This document shows positions 29,237 to 39,499 of a stretch of 64,000 nt of DNA, one piece after another; the stretch's first letter is position 1; each line of letters begins with the position of its first letter. The stretch spans positions 15,620,205-15,684,204 of the forward strand of contig NC_067206.1 in NCBI RefSeq assembly GCF_026262505.1, written 5' to 3'. Under the pieces are notes generated by a model. The model was not told where the DNA came from and ran no database searches. It was given only the letters and a program-made list of their open reading frames with translations. Both the position numbers and the translations under genes were made by a program. Source of the DNA: Trichomonas vaginalis G3. Its lineage: Eukaryota; Parabasalia; Trichomonadida; Trichomonadidae.

Positions 29237-30824
29237 ATGGATAATGCAGATTTAGAAAATTTAATTGATGATTTAGTACTTAATCAATATTTTCCTAATT
29301 ATTATGAATTAAAATCATATCTCCAAAAACATAATAAAAATATAACGGGTGATGATATGGATTATTATTATCCGTATTATAAAAATGAAATTTTGAAATA
29401 TCATGATAAAATAATTTCTAAAATTAAAGACAAAATTAAAAATAATGAATATACAAAGGGAAAAACTAAATCACAACTTAAACAATTGAAAGATTTCAAA
29501 AATAAAGTATTAACAGAAGAAGATATTGATGAATTATATAAATTATATAATCCTGAGCCGCAAAAGCCAAAGGAACAAAAACAAAAGAAGAAAAAGCCGA
29601 AAACAACACCAAAAGAGAAAGTAGCAAATGTTCAACAGCTAAAGGTGCAAAACGCCCAGGTCCTTCAGACCATAAATGAAGCACAAGCTTTAATTTATGA
29701 TTCATTAGTTAAACCATATTCAGCCCGACTTTTAAATGAAGATCAACTTTTGGAATTCATCCTTCAACATAAACTCGAAGCGGGAAAGTATATCAAACCT
29801 TTATATACAGCATATTTAAAACAAATGAATAGAATACATCCAGAATTAATGAAGGGGGGAATGAAATCCAAAACTTCATCATCCAAAATCAAAGCAGATA
29901 AAATTAAACCACTTGCAATACCAAAACCTCCAACGGTAGTACCTCCTCCTTCAGTTAATCCTTCATCATTCACTTTATTATATCCATTTCAAACATTAAA
30001 GAAGCAAAAAGATTTTAAAAAGGATTTCAAGATATTAAATAAACCAACCGACCCAAAAATTCAACCGTTAAAGGAAAAATTTAGTCGCCCTTCATTTGCA
30101 CTATATCCATATTCATACGAAATCGATCATCTGGAATATTCAAAAGGAAACGTTACTTATTTATTCGCCATTAACATTAACACTAGATATTTATATTGCA
30201 TTCCGGTGAAAGGGAAAACAGAACAGGAAACAAGAAGAGCTATACAATACTTACTAGATCATGAAAGAGTAGATAATATAAGGGGTGATGGTGATAAAGG
30301 ATTTCAGGCAGCTATGACTCATTATTTCCCACAAATTAATTTTTACTTTTCATCCTCTCCATATACGTTTCATAATAAAATAGTTGATGCGGTAATGAGA
30401 ACTCTTAGAGATGCGTTAGGGGTTAACGGTCAGATATACTGGGATGGAAATCATGACTCCATCATACAGCAGTTAGTATATTATTACAATAATACATGGC
30501 ATAGAACAATAAACATGAAACCAGTGAAATGAAAAATGATATTTCAAAAGAATGGGAATATATTAGAAAGCAAATGAAAGGTTGAATGATGTTAAACGTG
30601 AACAAATTAATTCGGGGCTCATGAATTTTAAACAAGGGGATAAAGTTTTGATTCATCTCGATTATGGAAAAACTGATAAATCAATGACAAAAAGAAGACG
30701 AAGATTTGACACAATGGCTGAATTTGTTAGATATATTAACGGTAATGCATTAGTTGAAGTTGACAATAAATTAATAGAAATTCCAATTTATTTTATTACT
30801 CCATTATATTTAAATAATATTTAA
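29237..30824 (+). pseudogene. Polinton integrase, broken
   Basis: A long basic, lysine-rich N-terminal part (residues ~1-260, including KEQKQKKKKPKTTPKEK) precedes a retroviral-type core. The core has YEIDHLEYSKG, a GDGDKGF acidic site, and a segment KIVDAVMRTLRDAL equivalent to the GIINRFIRTLRDL segment of the element 1 integrase. The C-terminal SH3-like part (FKQGDKVLIHLDYGKTDKSM) lies near the end of the region. The N-terminal extension is much longer than in element 1. It has about one or two breaks. The start has a TAAATG context. Confidence 0.85.
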
Positions 30825-30844
30825 TTTTTTTTATTTCGTAAGAA

Positions 30845-31117
30845 ATGAGTGACAACGAAGCAGTCAAGAGTCCAGACGATGAATATAAAAAGAAACTAAA
30901 CAGAATTAAATCAAAAATATGTTATTACAAAAAGAAGCCACAATGTGGTGGGGTTGAAAACGATAAAGAGAGGAAAGAAATAATCGAAAAATTAGAAACT
31001 TATCGTTCAATCCTTAAACTGAGTGAAGCAAAAATAAAAGAATTTAATAGAATAAATAAATTGATTGGAAGAGATGAATTTAATAAAGATGAATTTTTAA
31101 ACTCTATCCAAATTTAA
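30845..31117 (+). CDS. 90-aa Lys-rich helical protein
   Basis: A small charged protein, mostly helical (YKKKLNRIKSKICYYKKK, ERKEIIEKLETYRSIL). A basic patch holds one C-G-G turn. A T-rich box ending TTTATTTCGTAAGAA precedes the ATG. It overlaps the convergent 54-aa gene by four bases. No family is recognised. Confidence 0.5.
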   Translation: MSDNEAVKSPDDEYKKKLNRIKSKICYYKKKPQCGGVENDKERKEIIEKLETYRSILKLSEAKIKEFNRINKLIGRDEFNKDEFLNSIQI

Positions 31118-31278
31118 TTTTTATTCCTCTTCGACAACATCTCTCTTTCCATCATTACTGCATAACCACATTTTCTCAATTTTAGTGGTTTGTTATTTTT
31201 AACATGTTCTTGCATCATTTTTATCATTTCCTCCCTTGTTATGATTCGTGGTAAATTTTGAGCTTGTGGGGTATTCAT
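31114..31278 (-). CDS. 54-aa hypothetical protein
   Basis: A short frame starting in a TAAATG context after a T-rich box (TTTTTATTTTTATCA). The product (start MNTPQAQNLPRIITREEM) has a helical middle and a basic end (LSKRNKN). The supporting evidence is the element-type promoter context and the tight convergent overlap with the 90-aa gene. Confidence 0.4.
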   Translation of the reverse strand: MNTPQAQNLPRIITREEMIKMMQEHVKNNKPLKLRKCGYAVMMEREMLSKRNKN

Positions 31279-31324
31279 TTATGATAAAAATAAAAATTTG
31301 TTATCACTTATTTTATCGTTAAGT

Positions 31325-31352
31325 GACTCAAAGAGTCCGGAGACAAAGTCTC
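31325..31352 (+). repeat. Two-hairpin unit
   Basis: GACTC-AAA-GAGTC (31325-31337) and GAGAC-AAA-GTCTC (31340-31352), followed by ATGG. It is a non-coding copy just outside the iteron-like array. Confidence 0.7.
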
Positions 31353-31363
31353 ATGGTTTTTAG

Positions 31364-32054
31364 GTTATTCAATAATTAATTATTTTTGAAGAACTAAAGG
31401 TGCTACCATGTTACCATGTGCTACCAGGTCATTTAACTTCTCTGAAAAAGTGTGACAACATGACATTTTGACAACAACACAGGAGGAAGGTAGTTATGAA
31501 TTATTTTTGAAGAACTAAAGGTGCTACCATGTTACCATGTGCTACCAGGTCATTTAACTTCTCTGAAAAAGTGTGACAACATGACATTTTGACAACAGTT
31601 CAGGAGGAAGGTAGTTATGAATTATTTTTAAAGAACTAAAGGTGCTACCATGTTACCATGTGCTACCAGGTCATTTAACTTCTCTGAAAAAGTGTGACAA
31701 CATGACATTTTGACAACAGTTCAGGAGGAAGGTAGTTATGAATTATTTTTAAAGAACTAAAGGTGCTACCATGTTACCATGTGCTACAGGTCATTTAACT
31801 TCTCTGAAAAAGTGTGACAACATGACATTTTGACAACAGTTCAGGAGGAAGGTAGTTATGAATTATTTTTAAAGAACTGAAGGTGCTACCATGTTACCAT
31901 GTTGACAACATGACATTTTGACAACAACACAGGAGGAAGGTAGTTATGAATTATTTTTGAAGAACTAAAGGTGCTACCATGTTACCATGTGCTACCAGGT
32001 CATTTAACTTCTCTGAAAAAGTGTGACAACATGACATTTTGACAACACAGCAGG
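31364..32054 (+). repeat. Iteron-like ~120-bp tandem array, left arm
   Basis: About six head-to-tail copies of a 120-121-bp unit, one of them shortened. Each unit contains GGTGCTACCATGTTACCATG, a CTCTGAAAAAGTGTGACAAC stretch, TGACATTTTGACAAC and AGGAGGAAGGTAGTTATGAA. Short internal sub-repeats (TACCATG, TGACAACA) give it an iteron look. The array begins with GTTATTCAA at 31364; the same edge, reversed, ends the right array at 34727. Confidence 0.9.
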
Positions 32055-32094
32055 ATTAATGCAAAAATAAATTCCAATCATACTTTATAAAGCT

Positions 32095-32121
32095 AGACCT
32101 TCAGGTCTCGCCGCTTAGCGG
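32095..32121 (-). repeat. Two-hairpin unit beside the primase-helicase gene
   Basis: AGACC-TTCA-GGTCT (32095-32108) and CCGC-TTA-GCGG (32111-32121). Read on the minus strand it gives the common order: GC-rich hairpin, GA linker, second hairpin. Confidence 0.7.
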
Positions 32122-32183
32122 CTCATTTACAGGTATTTCATCATCAGTAAATGATTCCTCATTATCGTTTGGTTCAACCTGTT

Positions 32184-34420
32184 TTATAATCCTTTCATTT
32201 CTTCTTTCAAAACATAATACCATGTTTGTTTACCGTCTATTCTTCTATGTTTCCTATCACATTTATCCTTAATACTCATTTGAAAGTTTTTGTCTTTCAT
32301 GTCTGATGGTTTGCAGAATAGAGCATTTTCACACGTCATACCTGCACACAATTCATCATAATGTGTATTTATCCATACATCTAAAGGATTTGATGATAAT
32401 TCTATTAAATCTTGTTTGGCTTCAGTCATCGGTATGATTCGTACATTAAATGATGAAAGGTCGTAATTGATAAAATACGTCAGTAAATTATCATAAAATT
32501 CCTTTGTGCATGAATCCATTAAATTCTTGAAGTAATCAAATTGACCCTTGAATTTATCATTAACTCTTAAAACTACGTATCTTCTGTCTCCAACTTCAAT
32601 TTTGACAGGGTAGACGTTGTTAGTTACGAAAATGAAGTTTGCAACGTTCTGTGCTGTTCTTCTGGGTTGATTCTTTTCATTAATTCTTATCTCATTATCC
32701 GTAATAATTGATTTCAAAGCGTTGAAGTTTGCGAGTCCATCTTCACCAACATTCTTGAGTTCATTAAGTACAAGAAACATTTTATTTTCAACAACCGAAT
32801 TGAAATTACCCGTTAGCTCACTTATTTCGGTAATGTTTTTACATGAATAACCAGCGAGAAGTTCAGAAATAATGTCTGTAAATCTGTTTTTACCTGTTCC
32901 CTGAAGTCCTTTCAAAATAATTGCTGTTTCATTCTTGATTCCGGGATGTTGAATCATTGATGCAATCCAGCCGAGAGGTATTTATACACTTCATCGTTAT
33001 TATCACAAATGGCTTCTTTAATGAAATTCATAAACATCTCAATTTTTGAGTAATCAGGCTTTTCAAGAATGTTGTATTTATAACCCTGAAACGTTGAGAA
33101 AACATCTGTGGAATCAGATTTAAAGCAAACACCCTTAACGGTTAATGAGGATAATTGATTTAATAGTACGTCCCATGCTGTTATGGTTTTACCTTCTTCT
33201 TTAAATAATTTAATCATTTTGAGTGACTCTTTCATGTTTGATTGAAGAACGAATGATATTTGATTCATTTTGCCGTGGATATTATAGTCCTTTTGAATGA
33301 AGTATTTGTTTCCACAATCTACAAAACGGATTACACGTGATAAATCCTCAATTACTTCAGAACTGTTTTTATACTGATGATTTTCAGCCTTGCGTCTAAT
33401 ATCTGTTATCAAAAACGAGTCATCAAGTTTATATCAAATGTTATTTTTGGCTTACGTAATAAAGGTAAAACATATTCATCATAATATTCCTTTTGATATA
33501 GTTTTAGAATCTTCACTAAAACAAATGGAGAAGTCATTAAATGTGCATATCTATCACGTGCTTTTTCAAAATTACTTTTTGCATTTTCTGTTAAACTGCA
33601 GAAGTTATAAACGTTATCGTATGCTTCATTAATTAAATGATTAGGTAACGAATTAATTGCTTGAAACAGTGTGAATAATGTAACTTCTTTTTCTAAATTC
33701 ATGTTTCCACCGTCATTATGTACTTCAAAATCACAGATGCCATCAACTATGCTCTGGGCAAGTTTATCGTCAATGTTTACATCTTTGTTTTCATTTTATA
33801 CTCTTTATTTCTTCATTCTTCTGTTCAACTCTTACCTTAATATTCAAATCATTTAATATATCGTTTACTGTTCTAGTTAATGTTGAATCATAACTTCCAC
33901 GAATGAATGAGTATGTTTTGATTGGTTCTGTTGCATTCTTGCGAACTCTTGAATCAGCCATAACCACTAATGAACGCTTTGAATCATCCATAGAAGTCAT
34001 TATGTCAATATCATAATCATTGCAGGAATAACATTTAATCATTCTGTTCGAGGTTGAATAGAAGAAATTAGTGTTGCAATAAATGTGAAGACCTCCTGAT
34101 GCGGTTTTAACGATAACATCTTTATCCGAAAGTTTTGATAAAATGTCTTTTCTAACTGTTTCTTTAAGTTCATCATTGTACGATTTATTGATATCAACAT
34201 CTATAATCGTTAAATTTGAAATTTTATTTACTAATAAAGCCATACCAGTTTTCCTTCCTCTTCCTCCATCATGTTTGAGGTAGTTATGTAAATCAATCCT
34301 GTTTTCACCAATTCTTTCGTTGAGGGTTTTAGTTTCTGCCACAACTAATTCCTCAGCTAATGAATCAATAACTTTTTCATCAGAAACGATATAGTTGCTG
34401 TTGTTGTTTGTTGCTGTCAT
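32184..34420 (-). pseudogene. Primase-helicase (PrimPol plus superfamily 3 helicase), broken
   Basis: The N-terminal part looks like an archaeo-eukaryotic primase: a strand with IIDVDINKSY, then VIVKTASGGLHIYC and DIDIMTS, fitting the D-h-D and S/G-G-x-H motifs. The C-terminal part is a superfamily 3 helicase: Walker A GLQGTGKNRF, Walker B MFLVLNEL and motif C NFIFVTNN, with R-R-Y after it. Such proteins start replication in virophages, Polinton-like viruses and large DNA viruses. A Polinton with protein-primed polymerase does not normally need one. The gene lies between inverted arrays of the ~120-bp repeat. It has about four breaks. Confidence 0.8.
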
Positions 34421-34482
34421 TTATATAGGAATAAAAAATAAAAACAATTTTAAAACTAACTTTATTTTTGGACTGCATCATA

Positions 34483-34727
34483 TTTTCCTGTGTTGTTGTC
34501 AAAATGTCATGTTGTCACACTTTTTCAGAGAAGTTAAATGACCTGGTAGCACATGGTAACATGGTAGCACCTTTAGTTCTTTAAAAATAATTCATAACTA
34601 CCTTCCTCCTGTGTTGTTGTCAAAATGTCATGTTGTCACACTTTTTCAGAGAAGTTAAATGACCTGGTAGCACATGGTAACATGGTAGCACCTTTAGTTC
34701 TTCAAAAATAATTATTTTTTGAATAAC
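34483..34727 (-). repeat. Iteron-like ~120-bp tandem array, right arm (inverted)
   Basis: Two copies of the same 120-bp unit as at 31364-32054, in opposite orientation. The outer edge GAATAAC (34721-34727) mirrors GTTATTC at 31364-31370, so the two arrays bracket the primase-helicase gene like long inverted repeats. No flanking target duplication was seen. Confidence 0.9.
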
Positions 34728-34778
34728 TGGGAAATAAATTTACGTCAAATATGCAATTTATAAAATCTTATGTCGACA

Positions 34779-34852
34779 GGCTACGTAGCACAGTGGTCTA
34801 AGGTGGTGTTATGGAGGGGTCAAGGTCTGTGGTTCGAACCGCGACAGCGCCG
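34779..34852 (+). other. tRNA-like sequence with A and B boxes
   Basis: An A-box-like TAGCACAGTGGTCTA and a B-box GGTTCGAACC are spaced as in a tRNA gene, followed by a TTTT run. The acceptor and T stems pair poorly (GGCTACG against CAGCGCC), so a working tRNA is doubtful. It may be a decayed tRNA, a tRNA mimic, or a captured Pol III promoter. Confidence 0.45.
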
Positions 34853-34917
34853 TATTTTCTTATTTTCTTTATTTGTCTTGTTTGTCGTGAATAAAAAGTA
34901 TCATAAAAGTGCTCTAT

Positions 34918-35024
34918 CTTCCACGGGAATAAATAAAAAATTTACTTTATTTCTTCTTTATTTCTTCTTTATTTCTTCTTTATTTCTTCTTTATTTCTTC
35001 TTTATTTCTTTGTTCCCGTGGAAG
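34918..35024. repeat. 12-bp inverted repeat around TTTATTTCTTC tandem units
   Basis: Arms CTTCCACGGGAA (34918-34929) and TTCCCGTGGAAG (35013-35024) enclose about six units of the 11-mer TTTATTTCTTC. The rest of 34853-35139 has no supported gene. Confidence 0.7.
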
Positions 35025-35139
35025 AAGGGTTTTGCTATTTTTTCTCAGCCGAAATCAATGATTTTTTCATTTTTGGAATCCTTAGCGAATGAGGAATCTT
35101 TTCTCTCGTGGAAGCTTTGACCAAAAATAAATGGTTCAT

Positions 35140-35806
35140 TTACTCACAATATTTTTGTACAAAACAACCCCAAACTTTTAACTTCTTTTCTGCAGCTTCA
35201 AATGCTATCTTAGCGAGTTCATATTCTCTAAATTCTCTCTTTAAATCTTCTTGTTTCCCATTGGTCTAGTTCGTATGGAGAATCTCTATAACCATAACAT
35301 ATCTCACGTTCATGTTCTAATTGTTTTTCGCACATTTTTCCAACTTCTTCTTCAAACAAAGGTTTAGCATTTTCTACTGTATCTTCGAGTTCTTCTTCAT
35401 CTAACTTCTCATGAACTTTCTTGTCTATGGAGTCCATAATATCTTTGACATAAAATGCATACTTTACAGAGCACCATTCAGCAACAAAATGAACGAGGTC
35501 AGCATGTATGTAAATACCTTTGAATTCATTCATAACGCCCTTAGTAAGCTCATAAAATGCTTGTTTTGAGGTTGAGCCACTTTTGGCTCGACCGTATTCT
35601 TTCAACCAAAACTCAAGAATTTCCTGCATTTTAGCACTATTGAGAAATCTGTTTAAATGGTTTAACTTTCCTGCTTCTCTTGCCATCTTTGTTGCATTAA
35701 TGTAACCATCCTTGTCTCTACGTAAGACTTCAATACCATTATAAGTGCCTTTTGTGAATGTTTCGCCATTAGATTTGTTCGTGAACGTCTGTGCTTCGAC
35801 CGACAT
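35140..35806 (-). pseudogene. KilA-N domain protein, lightly broken
   Basis: The N-terminal domain contains YNGIEVLRRDKDGYINATKM followed by a helical region with LNHLNRFLNSAKMQE and GIYIHADLVHFVAEW, the usual KilA-N pattern. An acidic tail follows. The start is the ATG at 35806, after the shared T-rich box; codons further upstream belong to the box. It is a close relative of 10011-10673 in element 1 and has about one break. It probably binds DNA; its role in the element is unknown. Confidence 0.8.
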
Positions 35807-35885
35807 TACTGTTCTTACATACAAAATAAAAAAATAAATAAAAATAATTTTAAAACTAATGAAATTAATTATTTTTGGACTGAAT

Positions 35886-37511
35886 TCATTGAACTCTATA
35901 CCATGCGAATACAGTCATAAATGGTGGCATGTAATCTTTACTCTGTCCCGTCGTTTGTGTATATCCTGAAACGAAATGTGTATGGTTTCCTTCTCCCTGA
36001 GTGTCACTCCAGTAACAATTTATAGCAAACTTAACGTCGTCTTTAACATCATATCCTTTACCTTTTGTCATTCCTGACCAATCCCAATATCTATGCTTAT
36101 GCCAACCTGCTTGAGATGTGCTTAAATCTATGTAGTGACTATGTGCAGGTAAATTTTCACCTGAAATCGTTTTACTTCCCCCTGTTTCCTTTGAAGAGTT
36201 TGCACAATACAAAAACCTGTCAACTATTTGTTCCCATGCACCAACACCAAACATTACTTGAGGACCTCTTGCATCCATAGATGTATAAATAGAACCTACT
36301 GGGTTCATTAAATCAAACATATGAGATAATATAGGATTGTCTCTTTTGAACTTAAAATATAGTGTAACTATTTCGGGTTTCTTCTGGTTTGTGTCAGAAT
36401 ATTTTTTATAATATAATCTTATGTTTTCAGGGTATGTAAAATCTTGACTATAATATTTATTTCTGTCATCTGTATAATAATATACTATTCTCGTTTTTTC
36501 TATTGCATTATATCTTTTATATCTATAATAATCTAAATATAATGTTTGCTTTTTTGGGTCTACATGTGCGTCAACACCATAGTCATAATAATACGGTGCT
36601 GGAGCTACGTTAGACAATGTCATATCTGTCATATCTGTCATTTCATAAACTCTTAAATATTTCTTTTGTTCGTCTCCATATAAGTTTAAGTAGCAGTTGT
36701 TGTCTAATGGAACTTTAACTTGTGTACCATCATTCTTTATATAGCCTACATACATTTCATTGTTATTTTTCGGAATGAGTTTATACCGTATACCATTTTT
36801 TAAGGAGTGTACAAACTCCCATCTAAAATATTTATTTTCTTCATTGACAGAAAAGTCGCCAACAATAGTTTCAATATTTTTTGTTGTTCCTATCAAACTT
36901 TGGTATATTTCGTTAACATATTCCTTATCCGCTTTCTTCTCTAACTTAGTCTTTAATTCAGCGTTAACATATGTTTTATCCGCTTTAAGGTCTAAACATC
37001 CTGAAACCCATCCTGTATCAGCTTTAGTTTTTAAAATCTTTGATGTCCATTCATGATACCATTCAACACTTTCTTTAATTTCATTATCTTTTTCGTTAAC
37101 ATATTCCTTATCTGCTTTCTTCATTAACTCACTATCCACATATTCCTTATCTGCTTTCTCCATTATGTCATTTAGGAAACCTTCTATGAATTCCTCATTT
37201 AAATTAAATCTTCCAATCTTCAAAACTTTAGGAAATGCATTTAATGCGTAATATCTTTGTTCTTCTGGTGGAATTGATGTTATATCATCCGTTATTCCTT
37301 TAATTTTTGAATTCATAAATAAAATTTCTTTTATATTTGATATCACTGCACCACCCTTGCAAACGAATTCGAAATGGTCATTTTTCAATACTATCTCCAA
37401 ATCTCCATATTTCAACCTTTGCGTTTGTTCTGCCGTCTTTGAATTATATGCATATATGGCGTATGTAATGGTCTGTGCCTTAAGTTGTTGTGGTTGCTGT
37501 TGTTTAATCAT
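35886..37511 (-). CDS. Fibre with phage tail-collar-like C-terminus
   Basis: A 541-residue fibre. The N-terminus (YAIYAYNSKTAEQTQRLKYG) resembles the start of the 1003-aa fibre of element 1. Residues ~120-200 hold K-A-D-K-x-Y-V repeats forming a short shaft. A middle region rich in tyrosine and lysine has no match in the other fibre. The last ~140 residues again match phage tail-collar domains: NPVGSIYTSMD, GVGAWEQIVDRFLYC, H-x-H motifs (HSH, HKH, HTH) and MPPFMTVFAWYRVQ. The start has a TAAATG context and the frame looks whole. It is convergent with nothing and sits between KilA-N and the penton-like gene. Host attachment is the likely role. Confidence 0.85.
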   Translation of the reverse strand: MIKQQQPQQLKAQTITYAIYAYNSKTAEQTQRLKYGDLEIVLKNDHFEFVCKGGAVISNIKEILFMNSKIKGITDDITSIPPEEQRYYALNAFPKVLKIGRFNLNEEFIEGFLNDIMEKADKEYVDSELMKKADKEYVNEKDNEIKESVEWYHEWTSKILKTKADTGWVSGCLDLKADKTYVNAELKTKLEKKADKEYVNEIYQSLIGTTKNIETIVGDFSVNEENKYFRWEFVHSLKNGIRYKLIPKNNNEMYVGYIKNDGTQVKVPLDNNCYLNLYGDEQKKYLRVYEMTDMTDMTLSNVAPAPYYYDYGVDAHVDPKKQTLYLDYYRYKRYNAIEKTRIVYYYTDDRNKYYSQDFTYPENIRLYYKKYSDTNQKKPEIVTLYFKFKRDNPILSHMFDLMNPVGSIYTSMDARGPQVMFGVGAWEQIVDRFLYCANSSKETGGSKTISGENLPAHSHYIDLSTSQAGWHKHRYWDWSGMTKGKGYDVKDDVKFAINCYWSDTQGEGNHTHFVSGYTQTTGQSKDYMPPFMTVFAWYRVQ

Positions 37512-37599
37512 TTATTATGATTTAAAAATAAATATTTAATCTGTTATCTCATCACCTATTTTTTCTATTTGAAATTGCCATAATATTTCATTCATAATT

Positions 37600-38271
37600 C
37601 TAAATCACAATCAAATAGGTCGTTATTCTAAATTTAATATTTGATAAATCTTTTGAATGAAGAATAAATGAATTCCCGGATAATTGAAACGGATATGATA
37701 AAGAAAATATGTTTAAGTTGATGGATAAAATGTTTTGTATTGATGGGTAAGAGTTAGGGTCTAATGTTTGATGTGAAAATCTCATTGGGGTATTAACTTT
37801 ATCACATTTGATTAAAATGAAATTGGAACCAGTGTCAGAATACAAAACATCCCCAACATCTTTTTCAAAATTTAATATCCCCAACAATGAACGAAGATGA
37901 GGAGTACAAAATTTAATTTTCAGCGGAAATTTAATAAGGTTATTTATTTCATCAAGTTCAAAAAGTTTATCAGGTTTTGATTTAAAATTTTCTTCATACC
38001 ATACGATAAATGATTCATTTAAATAACTTAAAATCATGTTAATATCCCATTTCGTTATCACATTATTTATATACATATCATACGTTTTTAGGTCTACGAC
38101 CCCGCCGCTATGCGGCTCATGGTCATCTTTAATAAATGATATATAATCTGAAGGGTCTAAAAGAATGGGATTAAATTTACCACTCACAGAAACGAGAGTA
38201 ACATTATAAATTCCACTAACTGTTAAATTTAATTCACAGTTATTATTCGAAATAATATTGATAATTGACAT
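37600..38271 (-). CDS. Penton-like minor capsid protein
   Basis: A 223-residue protein with the same C-terminal layout as 3550-4326: an LRSLLGILNF strand, a beta-rich central part, and a closing LSNIKFRITTYLIV. It lies next to the fibre gene, as in element 1, which supports a vertex protein that holds the fibre. It is divergent from the minor structural gene, with 21 bases between ATGs. A two-hairpin unit (GGTC-TAC-GACC at 38091-38101 and GCCGC-TAT-GCGGC at 38104-38116) lies in its coding sequence, near the N-terminal third. The frame looks whole. Confidence 0.6.
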   Translation of the reverse strand: MSIINIISNNNCELNLTVSGIYNVTLVSVSGKFNPILLDPSDYISFIKDDHEPHSGGVVDLKTYDMYINNVITKWDINMILSYLNESFIVWYEENFKSKPDKLFELDEINNLIKFPLKIKFCTPHLRSLLGILNFEKDVGDVLYSDTGSNFILIKCDKVNTPMRFSHQTLDPNSYPSIQNILSINLNIFSLSYPFQLSGNSFILHSKDLSNIKFRITTYLIVI

Positions 38272-38292
38272 TTTTTTATTACGATTAAAAAT

Positions 38293-38771
38293 ATGGTAAA
38301 GCGTTATTTTCCAGTGATAAATAAAACTAGAATAAGATTACCTCAAGAATTCATAAATTCAACGAATAAGAAATTCATTCATGTTATAAATTTTAGTGTT
38401 TTCAGAAAATATGAGTCAATGTCATATTCATCATCGGTTATATTTCACTTCATTCAAATTTAGTTCAATCAAACCCATATAATGACCATTTCATAAGATT
38501 TTCAGATGGTATTAAAAATGTAATTGATAGATTAAAATATGAACAGATTGACAATATCGAATTTTTGGAATTTTGGTTTAAATATCCCGATGGAAAAAAG
38601 ATTGAAGTTAAAGATAAAGCTGATACTATAACAAAAACAATTACAATGACCGATCCGGATAGTGGGGAACAAAAAGAAATAAAACAAACGATAGAAACTG
38701 GTGAAAGGTCAATTATTATTGATTATGATTCAAAGGATTATTATTCGATAATGTTAATGCTTGAATATTAA
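38293..38771 (+). pseudogene. Minor structural family member, broken
   Basis: The N-terminal part (TRIRLPQEFINSTNKKFIHV) has the pattern seen in 532-1413 and 16650-17506, and the end is a charged beta region (EFWFKYPDGKKIEV, RSIIIDYDSKDYY). Its place between penton-like and 204-family genes matches the structural block of element 1. It has about one or two breaks. Confidence 0.5.
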
Positions 38772-39467
38772 ATGCCTTAACAAAGAATTTTTCAAGTGAT
38801 ATTTTATATTCATCAACTATTTTATTATAAATATCATTATATGTTAAATGAAGTTCAGTTGTTGTTCCATTCTTTGATATCTTAATTGTGCTAATATCCT
38901 TTATAGGATTTATTTTTGCAACTGTTCACAGCATGAAACCTCATCATCTATGAAAAATTGAATCTTAACGTCTGAATCCTGAACATCACAAAGAATGGCG
39001 ATAATGTGAATTAATGATTCATAAGGTAAAATAATTAAACCGGATTGGTCAATTAAATTTATTATTGAATCATAATTATCAGTTATTATATCACGGTAAA
39101 TTTTCATTAATTCAGAATTAATGTCTATTTTATATGGCGCATTGCGACTGTAATCGTAGATTCCTGGGTTCTCGATGTTTGATGAAAGAGGTGGGGGGTA
39201 TGTTGGATATGTGGGATTTCAACGGGTTCTTTACCGGGTTCAGATAAAATGATTGGGTCTCCATTCTCATGGTTTTCTTCATTCTCTTTCATTCTCTTGG
39301 TAAGTCACGAGTTAATAAATTTGGTTGAGTTGCTGACCTTGTTAATTCAGGGCTAACATTAACTTTAACATTTTGAATAATTCGTGATTTATCATCATTT
39401 ACGTTATAACCACCGTAATCTCTGCTTTTGCGTTAGTGTTCTTTTGACTAGTGAAACGTCTTCTCAT
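38770..39467 (-). pseudogene. 204-family capsid-block protein, broken
   Basis: The central part (IINLIDQSGLIILPYESL, then VKIQFFIDDEVSCCEQ) corresponds to the C-terminal half of the 204-aa protein at 2739-3353, including the C-C pair. It is broken, with several breaks. Its exact 3' end is uncertain. Confidence 0.5.
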
Positions 39468-39499
39468 TTATATTCGAATAAAAAAATATATTTAAACTT

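Noticed and set aside
31364-32054. Regular repeats considered as a CRISPR array
   Set aside because: The units are ~120 bp, directly joined, with no unique spacers, and the organism is a eukaryote.
31364-34727. Primase-helicase cassette as a classic transposon with target duplication
   Set aside because: No matching direct repeat flanks the outer GTTATTC edges and no transposase is inside; kept only as a bracketed cassette.
34770-35120. 116-aa frame over the tRNA-like sequence and the 11-bp repeats
   Set aside because: Composition follows the microsatellite and the frame crosses clearly non-coding structures.
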